From: Weissella ceti
Lineage (GTDB): Bacteria > Bacillota > Bacilli > Lactobacillales > Lactobacillaceae
Assembly (NCBI RefSeq): GCF_018394055.1
Contig: NZ_CP074441.1
Coordinates: forward strand, 930,001 to 994,000
Direction of reading: 5' to 3'
Length of the DNA: 64,000 nt
Part shown: positions 57,411-64,000 of the stretch, piece after piece
Layout of the letters: each line of letters starts with the position of its first letter
Position numbering within the stretch: position 1 is the first letter of the stretch
Made by a program: the position numbers and the translations under genes
Notes under the pieces: model-generated
The model's input: only the letters and a program-made list of their open reading frames with translations
The model's database searches: none
Told to the model about the DNA's origin: nothing

Positions 57411-57781
57411 ATAGTCCCTCCATCCTACTTAATGATCTCTATTTCCATCAAGTTTTTAACTTAAATATTAATGTACTCATTACACGTTAAATCAACTTAA
57501 AGATTACACGGTAATCATGCCAACATCCAATTTACTGGATGTGTCGGCCGCTCATTTTATAACTCGTGCCGTCAATGAAATCATTTCAAAGACTATCGTT
57601 ATAGTATACGCCATTCCTGCTTGAGAATAACACTCTATACCGTGATTTTATGATTACTTACTTAGTTTTTCACAGCACATGCTACCTTTCCTTACATTTT
57701 ATATTTTTTCACATAAGATTTATTGCATTCAAAAAGCAGTAAGGTATCATTGAAATAACTTAAATTAACTGGAGGCATTAT
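57411..57781. other. Noncoding gap between tagH-side gene and pepS
   Basis: No gene seen in this 371-bp gap. It contains inverted repeats ACATCCA-6-TGGATGT (near 57523-57542) and GATTAC-3-GTAATC (near 57502-57516), the pepS promoter at 57723-57750, and should hold the leftward promoter of the tag operon, which I could not fix. Confidence 0.6.
57723..57750 (+). promoter_or_regulatory. Candidate pepS promoter
   Basis: TTGCAT (57723-57728), 16 bp, TATCAT (57745-57750), 31 bp before the ATG. Confidence 0.55.
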
Positions 57782-59020
57782 ATGACGATTCAAAATTTTG
57801 ATACTTTGTTAACTAAATACGCAAATTTAATTGTGAATACTGGGATTAATATTCGCAAGGGACAAAATGTTATTATTTATGCGGAAATTGATCAACAACA
57901 ACTTGTTCATGCCTTAACAGATGCAGCATATGCTGGCGGGGCAAATCGTGTTGACGTTGATTGGTCTGACTTGCACACTAAGCGCGAGTTTCTACGTCAT
58001 GCAAGTGACAGCGACCTACAATCACTACCTGAATCAGCTAGCGTTCGTGCACAAGAAATTGCCGATAACGTGACATCACGTATTGCGGTTGTTTCAAATG
58101 ATCCTGACGGTTTTGCTGGAATTGATGGCCAACGTGTGTCAACATTTGAACAAGCTTACCAACGTGCTGTTGCACCAGTTCGTCAAGCAACCATGAATAA
58201 CGATCTAGATTGGTGTGTCGTCGGTGCAGCAGGACAAGCATGGGCGCAAAAGATTTTCTCAGGCCTTTCTGCCGCCGATGCACAAGATGCATTGTGGGAA
58301 CAAATCTTCAAAATCAATCGTGTGACAGTTGATAATAACCCAACCGATGAATGGTCAAAGCATATCGCAACCTTGAATGCCCAAGGCGCTTGGCTAACAG
58401 AACAAAACTTTACTGAATTACACTTCAAATCAACCGTTACTGACCTAACTATTGGTCTAGCAACTGATCATGTCTGGGAAGCTGCCGATTCAACTGACAA
58501 GTCTGGTTCACGTTTTGTTGCGAATATGCCAACTGAAGAAGTCTTTACATCACCAGACTTCCGTAATATTTCAGGAACCGTTACATCAACTAAGCCACTA
58601 TCTTATGCAGGTGTCTTGATTAACGATATCCAATTAACTTTTGAAGCCGGTAAGATTGTTTCTGCCACCGCTTCTAGCGGCGAAGCGGTCTTACAACAAC
58701 TGATCTCTACTGATGATGGCGCAAAGTCACTTGGAGAAGTTTCATTGGTACCATTCCACTCACCTATTTCTGAGTCTGGAATCGTCTTCTACAACACTCT
58801 ATTCGACGAAAACGCCTCATGCCACTTAGCAATCGGCGCTGCCTACCCTTCTAATATCAAGAATGGTACAACAATGGATACTGAAGCACGTCAAGCTAAG
58901 GGACAAAATGAATCTGTTGTCCACGTTGACTTCATGATTGGATCATCCGACATGCAAGTTGATGGTATCTTACCTGACGGTTCAAGTGTTCCTGTTTTCC
59001 GTGACGGTGATTGGGCCTAA
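57782..59020 (+). CDS. pepS: M29 family aminopeptidase PepS
   Basis: The product is 412 residues. TGINIRKGQNVIIYAEI start; metal ligands in NMPTEEVFTSPD, LGEVSLVPFHSPI, HLAIGAAYP, and VHVDFMIGSSDM. Cytoplasmic metallopeptidase of the lactic acid bacteria proteolytic system. CTGGAGGCATTAT precedes the ATG. The only long plus-strand host gene here besides plsC. Confidence 0.93.
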   Translation: MTIQNFDTLLTKYANLIVNTGINIRKGQNVIIYAEIDQQQLVHALTDAAYAGGANRVDVDWSDLHTKREFLRHASDSDLQSLPESASVRAQEIADNVTSRIAVVSNDPDGFAGIDGQRVSTFEQAYQRAVAPVRQATMNNDLDWCVVGAAGQAWAQKIFSGLSAADAQDALWEQIFKINRVTVDNNPTDEWSKHIATLNAQGAWLTEQNFTELHFKSTVTDLTIGLATDHVWEAADSTDKSGSRFVANMPTEEVFTSPDFRNISGTVTSTKPLSYAGVLINDIQLTFEAGKIVSATASSGEAVLQQLISTDDGAKSLGEVSLVPFHSPISESGIVFYNTLFDENASCHLAIGAAYPSNIKNGTTMDTEARQAKGQNESVVHVDFMIGSSDMQVDGILPDGSSVPVFRDGDWA

Positions 59021-59047
59021 GCCTTAAAAAGGATTATTAAATAACAA

Positions 59048-59087
59048 AAGCCTCGACATTTCTTCTTAGGAAGTTGTCGAGGCTTTC
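59048..59087 (+). terminator. Terminator after pepS
   Basis: AAAGCCTCGACA/TGTCGAGGCTTT, near-perfect stem with 13-16 base loop, then T5. Confidence 0.88.
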
Positions 59088-59110
59088 TTTTTATTTTTTA
59101 TTTAAAAGCA

Positions 59111-59134
59111 ACAAAAAAGCACCTCCTAAGAGGT
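59111..59134 (-). terminator. Terminator after the cold-shock gene
   Basis: Minus strand AAGCACCTC/GAGGTGCTT 9-bp stem, short loop, then T6. Confidence 0.88.
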
Positions 59135-59160
59135 GCTTCCTTAACGTTCATTGATTGGAA

Positions 59161-59364
59161 TTAACCGATCTTTGAAACGTTTTCTGCTTGTAGTCCACGG
59201 TCTCCGTTAACTACTTCAAATTCAACAGCTTGTCCTTCGTTCAATGACTTGAAACCGTCACCTTGGATAGCTGAGAAGTGTACGAATACATCGTCACCGT
59301 TTTCGCGGGCGATAAATCCGAATCCCTTGTCATCGTTGAACCACTTTACTGAACCTTGTTCCAT
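59161..59364 (-). CDS. csp: Cold-shock protein, CspA family
   Basis: I take ATG 59364 ([18 protein letters not shown]), with AGGAGGTTGCATATT upstream, giving 67 residues. RNP1 KGFGFI and RNP2 [12 protein letters not shown] chaperone. A leader of about 110 nt with a hairpin next to the ribosome site suggests temperature control. Confidence 0.95.
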   Translation of the reverse strand: MEQGSVKWFNDDKGFGFIARENGDDVFVHFSAIQGDGFKSLNEGQAVEFEVVNGDRGLQAENVSKIG

Positions 59365-59377
59365 AATATGCAACCTC

Positions 59378-59419
59378 CTGGCATACGCCAAACTTTTAAT
59401 AACAACAAAACTATGCCAG
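59378..59419 (-). promoter_or_regulatory. Cold-shock gene leader hairpin at the ribosome site
   Basis: Minus strand CTGGCATA (59412-59419) pairs perfectly with TATGCCAG (59378-59385). The right arm abuts GAGG of the ribosome site. Could change ribosome access with temperature. Confidence 0.55.
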
Positions 59420-59479
59420 ATACTTCAATGTTGCAAAAAACACTTTAATAATCTTTTTTTAGTTTTAACTACGTGTATA

Positions 59480-59488
59480 AGTATAACA
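59480..59488 (-). promoter_or_regulatory. Candidate csp promoter, extended -10
   Basis: Minus strand TGT-TATACT with no clear -35; about 110 nt upstream of the ATG. Confidence 0.5.
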
Positions 59489-59614
59489 CGCCTCTCAAAC
59501 AATTAGCTAGTAAAATTCTTCATAATTCATATATGCTTTTTTAATTTATAAAGTTTACATACGAATAATTAGCATATTGACTTGAATACCCCATAGGATG
59601 TCCACTTAAATCCA

Positions 59615-60190
59615 TTACTTCATTTGCGACATCATTTTCTTTGCTTCTGCTTGTGTCAGCACCATCCAGTCGTTTGGTACATGGACAGTAGCTACCTCGC
59701 TAACAACAGTGTGATCTTGACCACTGGTTCCAAACAACCACTTTACGACATCATTCTTCCATTCAAGACGAGTTGTCTTTACTTCAACCTCTGCACGCTT
59801 ATAAGCTGCGCTTTGCTTAAATGTTGCGTGACTTTTAGTAGCCTCCGTCAAATCATCCTGGTTTGGCTTAAAGTGTGCTTTAGGTGTCGTATCCGCCTTT
59901 GTATCACGATATACCATTACATAATGATTTTTTGCTGTCCCTAGTGGTTCAGCAATCATAATACCATTTGGTAGCCATGGATCACCAGCAGAGTAAATGG
60001 CCTTAGTTTCAACTGTTTCAACTTCCTTCATACCTAGATGATGAGTGAAATTCAAAGTCATGGCACCAACCGTTAGTATTAACCCTAACGCCGAAATCGT
60101 TCCGACAATCAAACGCGTCTTTCGAACTGGCACAACTAACCAGGCTACAAACGTTAATACGGCGAAGATTGCCATTAAAATCATAATCAT
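59615..60190 (-). CDS. DUF4811 membrane protein, efflux partner
   Basis: The product is 191 residues: two N-terminal transmembrane helices (MILMAIFAVLTFVAWLVV, LIVGTISALGLILTVGAM), then an extracellular part. Matches DUF4811, found next to DHA2 exporters in Lactobacillales. ATG lies 2 bp after the exporter stop. Function unknown. Confidence 0.8.
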   Translation of the reverse strand: MIMILMAIFAVLTFVAWLVVPVRKTRLIVGTISALGLILTVGAMTLNFTHHLGMKEVETVETKAIYSAGDPWLPNGIMIAEPLGTAKNHYVMVYRDTKADTTPKAHFKPNQDDLTEATKSHATFKQSAAYKRAEVEVKTTRLEWKNDVVKWLFGTSGQDHTVVSEVATVHVPNDWMVLTQAEAKKMMSQMK

Positions 60191-60191
60191 A

Positions 60192-61718
60192 TTACTTCAC
60201 CTCCGCCTTCTTTTGTCCTGTCTTACCAGTGTGCAAGAAGTACGCAACAACGATACCAACTAACGCAAAGACCAAACTCAATGTAAATGAGATACGGAAT
60301 CCATCCATTGAAGCGTTCAAGAAGTCGCTTGCATATTTAATTGGATCAGCTGCACGTAGTGCTTCTGTTGGCTTGTTAGTGTCAATCACATTTTGTGTAA
60401 CTGACGTCAACAACGCCACAACCACGGCTGATGACACTTGACGAGCCGTGTTGTTTGAGGCCGTTGCGTGACTAGCCTGTTCTGGCGGCAAAGCTCCCAT
60501 CGCTGAGGCTGTCAACGGCATCATAACCATCGCAATACCAAACATACGTAATGCGTACAAAGCAGTGATATAGGCTTCTGGTGCTTCAACAGTCAAAAAG
60601 ACAAATGGTAGTGTTCCAATTGCCAAGATACTGAATCCAACAGCCGCTAAACGACGTGCACCAATACGGTCATATACACGACCAGCGATTGGTGACATCA
60701 TTCCCATTACCAACGCTCCTGGTAACAATACTAATCCTGAGCGGAACGCATTCATTCCGTGAATGTTTTGCAAATATGTTGGCAACATCATTTCAACACC
60801 CATCATGGCCATCATAGCCATCATGATAGCTAGTGTTGTAAGTGCGAATTGCTTATTTTGGAAGACACGGACGTTCAAGAATGGTTCTGCCAAGTGCAAT
60901 TGACGGCGAATAAAGATTGCAATAATCAAGACACCAAAGACAATTGGCAAAATAACGTTTGTCATGTCAAACCAACCAAAGGCTGCGACATTTGTGAATC
61001 CCCATAGGAACAACCCGAACCCAATAATTGATTCAATCAATGACAACATGTCTAATTGAATCTTCTTGTTTGGCACAACGTCCTTCAAGAGGAAGAATCC
61101 TAATACAAACGCGATGCTTAATACGACCATTGGGAAGTAGAAAATTGATTGCCATGTATCTTCAATCGTCATACCGAATACTGTGTGTGGTGACTCAAGA
61201 ATCCATCCTGATAGAACTGGCCCAATCGCTGGTCCCATCCCAACAACTAGTCCTCCTAGCCCCATTGCAGCTCCACGTTCTTCGGCTGGGAAGATATTAA
61301 CCATAACCACCTGCATAAGTGGCATTGTAATACCAACCCCCAAAGCAGCAAGAATACGTCCTACCAAGAACATATTCCACATATCTGGTTGTGGTGGTGT
61401 CAGAACAGATACACCCATTCCTAAGATAATCAACGCAAAGGCAGCTAAATATAGCCAACGCGTTGGAAATTTGGTTGTTAGATACGCTGATACCGGAATC
61501 ATAATCCCGTTTGCTAACAAGAACCATGTTGTTGCTTGTTGTGCTGTTGCAAGATTAATATCAAAGCTTTCCATTAATGTTGGTAAAGCAGTTCCCAATG
61601 ATGTTTGCATCAACACTCCAGCAAATGTCGCACTTAGAATCAGTGCCATCATCGCAAATCGACTAAACGACTTGCCATGAATATCTACTGGCCTAGTTTT
61701 TTGCTTATTTTGTGCCAT
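60192..61718 (-). CDS. DHA2 family multidrug MFS exporter
   Basis: The product is 508 residues with about 14 transmembrane helices. ATTWFLLANGIMIPVSAYLT, LVGRILAALGVGITMPLMQ and the antiporter motif region GLVVGMGPAIGPVLSGWIL mark the EmrB/LmrB group. AGGAGAATTGAC upstream. Coupled with DUF4811. Exports drugs or toxic compounds; substrate unknown. Confidence 0.9.
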   Translation of the reverse strand: MAQNKQKTRPVDIHGKSFSRFAMMALILSATFAGVLMQTSLGTALPTLMESFDINLATAQQATTWFLLANGIMIPVSAYLTTKFPTRWLYLAAFALIILGMGVSVLTPPQPDMWNMFLVGRILAALGVGITMPLMQVVMVNIFPAEERGAAMGLGGLVVGMGPAIGPVLSGWILESPHTVFGMTIEDTWQSIFYFPMVVLSIAFVLGFFLLKDVVPNKKIQLDMLSLIESIIGFGLFLWGFTNVAAFGWFDMTNVILPIVFGVLIIAIFIRRQLHLAEPFLNVRVFQNKQFALTTLAIMMAMMAMMGVEMMLPTYLQNIHGMNAFRSGLVLLPGALVMGMMSPIAGRVYDRIGARRLAAVGFSILAIGTLPFVFLTVEAPEAYITALYALRMFGIAMVMMPLTASAMGALPPEQASHATASNNTARQVSSAVVVALLTSVTQNVIDTNKPTEALRAADPIKYASDFLNASMDGFRISFTLSLVFALVGIVVAYFLHTGKTGQKKAEVK

Positions 61719-61789
61719 GTCAATTCTCCTTTAATTGCTGATAAACTATTCTATTCCTATTAAGATTGAATTACAAGTACATGATAAAC

Positions 61790-61821
61790 AAAAAAACACC
61801 CACAATTTCTTGTGAGTGTTT
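61790..61821 (-). terminator. Terminator after the Apf-like gene
   Basis: Minus strand AAACACTCACAA/TTGTGGGTGTTT stem, then T7. Confidence 0.88.
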
Positions 61822-61828
61822 AAGTGGA

Positions 61829-62599
61829 TTACCACCATCCGTTAGCGTTACGGAACTTTAGTGCTCCGTCAACTGATCCATAACGTGATGTTGCGTATCC
61901 AAGCATACCTTGAGTTTGTGTTGCAACTGAACCTGAACCCCAAGCTTCCTTAGTTTGACCAAGTCCGCGGTATCCAGCAGCTGAAACAACATTTGGGTTT
62001 CCACCTGATTCAGGTAGCACGATCGTGCGCCACATTGCAGGTGTTCCACCAGCAGCAATAAATTGGCTGTAAACTGATCCTGAACCAGCAGGCGCAGCAG
62101 AAGCACGTGGTGCTGAAGGTGCTGGTGTAGCAGCTGCTTGTGCGGCTACTGCGGCAGCTTCTTCAGCGGCTGCTTTTTCGGCAGCTTCCGCTTCCTTTTT
62201 AGCTTGTTCTTCGGCCGCCTTAGCAGCTTCTTCAGCTTCCTTCTTTGCCTTTTCTTCTGCAGCCTTAGCAGCCTTTTCAGCAGCTTCTTGCTTGGCTGCA
62301 GTTTCCTTAGCAACCTTAGCAGCCTTTTCGGCAGCCTTGTCAGCGTTTGACTTTGTGTCATCTGCAATCTTATCAGATGATACAGATGTGTTTGATGTAA
62401 CACGGATGTTTTGGTCCGCAAAAGTAATGTTAGTGTTTGAGGCTGATGCAGAAACCATGTCGTCGATTGACACAGCTAGTTCTGAATCAGCTGATTGGTT
62501 AGCTGATAGTGTTGATGCAGCGTGAACCATAGTTTGGCCGGTCGTCAACAATGCAACGATTCCAGCCACCGTTAAGGCAACTTCTTTTGATGTCTTCAT
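61829..62599 (-). CDS. Aggregation-promoting-factor-like secreted protein
   Basis: I take ATG 62599 (MKTSKEVALTVAG), after GGAGGATTTTAAAGAA, giving 256 residues. Signal peptide ending near VHAAS. Residues about 80-170 are an Ala/Lys/Glu coiled coil. C-terminal 80 residues (RTIVLPESGGNPNVVSAAGYRGLGQ, YATSRYGSVDGALKFRNANGWW) match Apf-type, lysozyme-like domains. Surface or wall-turnover protein; expressed after a structured leader. Confidence 0.85.
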   Translation of the reverse strand: MKTSKEVALTVAGIVALLTTGQTMVHAASTLSANQSADSELAVSIDDMVSASASNTNITFADQNIRVTSNTSVSSDKIADDTKSNADKAAEKAAKVAKETAAKQEAAEKAAKAAEEKAKKEAEEAAKAAEEQAKKEAEAAEKAAAEEAAAVAAQAAATPAPSAPRASAAPAGSGSVYSQFIAAGGTPAMWRTIVLPESGGNPNVVSAAGYRGLGQTKEAWGSGSVATQTQGMLGYATSRYGSVDGALKFRNANGWW

Positions 62600-62646
62600 T
62601 TCTTTAAAATCCTCCATTGATCATATCGTGTAACCACGATTATCAA

Positions 62647-62736
62647 ATGCTAATTGTTAAAGCAACTTGTGTTATCACAGGTCGTCCTTAGTGATTACCT
62701 GTCGCAATCACAAGAACTATCTTAACAAGCTAGCAT
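62647..62736 (-). promoter_or_regulatory. Triple nested hairpin in the apf leader
   Basis: Three nested complementary pairs: outer 62722-62736/62647-62660 (13 bp with a small bulge), middle CTTGTG/CACAAG (62709-62714/62666-62671), inner ACAGGT/ACCTGT (62697-62702/62677-62682). A fourth hairpin ATCGTG-GTTA-CACGAT follows before the ribosome site. Stable leader or regulatory RNA. Confidence 0.6.
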
Positions 62737-62988
62737 GCTTTTATATTTCAAAAAAATGTCAAACAATCTATTAGATGACTAAACGATGCGTTTTTCTGTA
62801 ACATAAATATCACATTCGACGAAAAATCGCCCAAAACCCTATCTCTAAACACTGCAAAAACCTTTTACTTAACCAGTTAATTAATTCCTATAATTTCGTT
62901 ATTTTTATTGAAATAATCTCTAAACACTAAAATAAAGCGTCCATCAAACTAGTTTGTAACATAACTGTAATGTAGTAAAGTTTATTTT
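62737..62988. other. AT-rich upstream region of the apf gene
   Basis: No gene. A 13-bp direct repeat ATCTCTAAACACT occurs at 62841-62853 and 62916-62928. A WalR-like box is at 62955-62971. The apf promoter is not clear. Confidence 0.5.
62955..62971 (+). promoter_or_regulatory. WalR (YycF)-type box
   Basis: TGTAAC-ATAAC-TGTAAT fits TGTWAH-N5-TGTWAH. A half-site lies at 62797. WalR controls wall hydrolases, so the apf gene is a plausible target. Confidence 0.4.
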
Positions 62989-63936
62989 TTAGTGTTTTCG
63001 TAACCATATTTGATCAATACCATGACCAATCGATTTACGTAAAATTAAATCCGCACGCTCACGTGTCGGCAATATATATTGCGTTAAATTAGGTAAATTA
63101 ACGGTTTCCCAAACAGATTGGGCATACGCCAAGGCTTGTTTTCGTGGTTGTTGCGCCAGTTCAAAAAAATAATTTTCCGGATCATTGACCACTTCTGTTT
63201 GATCTAACAACGCCTCAAATCGGTCTAAATACCAGTGTGCAATCAAATCTGTATCCGCATCTATATAGATAGAAAAATCAAAAAAGTCTGATAAATAAAC
63301 GGCCGATCCCACACTAGACTGTAAAGTGTTGATTCCTTCGACAATTAATATAGAAGGTTTTGAAAACTCGTCAAACTCATCTTGCATCACATCTGAAATA
63401 TCATGCGAGTATTTAGGCGAACGTAGCGTGTCTGTTCCAGATTTAACTTCATCCATAAATGCCAACAATTTAGGCATATCGTACGACTCTGGAAAGCCTT
63501 TGCGTTCCATCATCCCCTCAGCCATTAATTGAGCATTTGTTTTCAAAAAACCGTCTGTGGTCATCAAGGCGACTTCTTGTTCTCCAAACAGGTCTTGTAA
63601 TAGATATGTTAATAAACGTGCCGTCGTTGTCTTCCCGACAGCCACTGAACCAGCAATCCCAATCACAAAAGGCATATCATTGCTGTTTTCATGTAAGAAC
63701 ATCGCTTCATTACGACGATGTGTTCTGAACTCTTCATATAGAAAGCGTACATAACGTACTAGTGGTAGATAAACGTCTTGTACATCCCCAAGAGAGATTT
63801 GGTCGTTAAAGGCCTTAATACGAGTTAGAAACGCCGCATCAATAGCGCTAGGCATTTGAACCGGAGTTTCCTGACCAATATGCCGCCATTGCTCTTTTGG
63901 ATATGATACATAGTTCATCAACTTGGCATCATTCAT
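62989..63936 (-). CDS. coaA: Type I pantothenate kinase
   Basis: The product is 315 residues. P-loop IAGSVAVGKTTTARLL, MTTDGFLKTN, LIVEGINTLQ, YIDADTDLIAHWYLDRF. First step of CoA synthesis. Its ATG follows the stop of an unseen upstream gene at 63939. Confidence 0.95.
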   Translation of the reverse strand: MNDAKLMNYVSYPKEQWRHIGQETPVQMPSAIDAAFLTRIKAFNDQISLGDVQDVYLPLVRYVRFLYEEFRTHRRNEAMFLHENSNDMPFVIGIAGSVAVGKTTTARLLTYLLQDLFGEQEVALMTTDGFLKTNAQLMAEGMMERKGFPESYDMPKLLAFMDEVKSGTDTLRSPKYSHDISDVMQDEFDEFSKPSILIVEGINTLQSSVGSAVYLSDFFDFSIYIDADTDLIAHWYLDRFEALLDQTEVVNDPENYFFELAQQPRKQALAYAQSVWETVNLPNLTQYILPTRERADLILRKSIGHGIDQIWLRKH

Positions 63937-63938
63937 GA

Positions 63939-64000
63939 TTATCCTCGAGTATATAGAGCTGGATCAACACGATCCAACAAAGGTGTTAACTTGTCCAATG
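63939..64000 (-). CDS. 3' end of an upstream gene, partial
   Basis: A frame open from the right edge ends at TAA 63939-63941, giving the C-terminal residues LDKLTPLLDRVDPALYTRG. It stops 3 bp before the coaA ATG, as in an operon. Product not recognised. Confidence 0.4.
   Translation of the reverse strand, partial: LDKLTPLLDRVDPALYTRG

Noticed and set aside
62138-62525. Long frames opposite the Ala/Lys/Glu region of the apf-like gene
   Set aside because: They are shadows of low-complexity codons in the real gene and have no ribosome sites.
62618-62760. ydaO/c-di-AMP riboswitch before the apf-like gene
   Set aside because: The conserved core bases of that riboswitch are not present; the stems differ in layout.

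Overview
The window looks like chromosome from a heterofermentative lactic acid bacterium (Lactobacillales, most like Weissella/Leuconostoc) carrying a large temperate siphophage. The host side has low-GC Gram-positive operons (hrcA-grpE-dnaK-dnaJ with CIRCE operators, tagGH teichoic acid export, pepS, coaA, an Apf-type surface protein). The DnaJ without a zinc finger and the DUF4811/DHA2 efflux pair fit that group. The genus is inferred from gene families and is not proven.

Positions 1 to about 34245 are a prophage whose left end lies outside the window. Reading the lytic strand (minus, right to left): Cro-like regulator (28509), a run of tiny early genes, a replication/recombination block (Sak4-like ATPase, DUF669 SSB-like protein, AEP primase, SF3 helicase, a probable origin, RusA, DUF3310, YopX), the late activator ArpU, a small promoter-driven micro-operon, HNH nuclease, terS/terL, portal, ClpP-type protease, HK97 capsid, connectors, tail proteins with a G/T -1 frameshift, a tape measure gene broken by one in-frame TAA, Dit, a Tal-like hub, BppU baseplate protein and XkdW/XkdX-position proteins. 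Lysis genes must lie further left.

The lysogeny arm (plus strand, 28782-34237) holds a short CI repressor, an ImmA/IrrE protease, anchored membrane proteins, a SemiSWEET-like transporter, a CAU tRNA, an unusual 50-nt tRNA-like element, a DUF4041/T5orf172 protein and a tyrosine integrase. Several of these cargo genes are preceded by a shared small hairpin, and three minus-facing terminators sit between or after them.

The prophage ends directly at the 3' end of rpsB. The usual partner tsf is absent, so insertion appears to have split an rpsB-tsf operon, and a prophage terminator now ends rpsB transcription.

Positions 34309-64000 are host. In order: rpsB with a leader, GIY-YIG protein and trmN6; plsC; yneF and ynzC-like genes; apt-recJ-rnz; the heat-shock operon; a GH25 lysozyme with six SH3/GW-like repeats; a cell-surface glycan and teichoic acid cluster (DUF4422, GT2, sugar phosphotransferase, TagF-like, TagG, TagH) that includes map; pepS; a cold-shock gene with a structured leader; a DHA2 efflux pump with its DUF4811 partner; an Apf-like protein with a nested-hairpin leader; and coaA.
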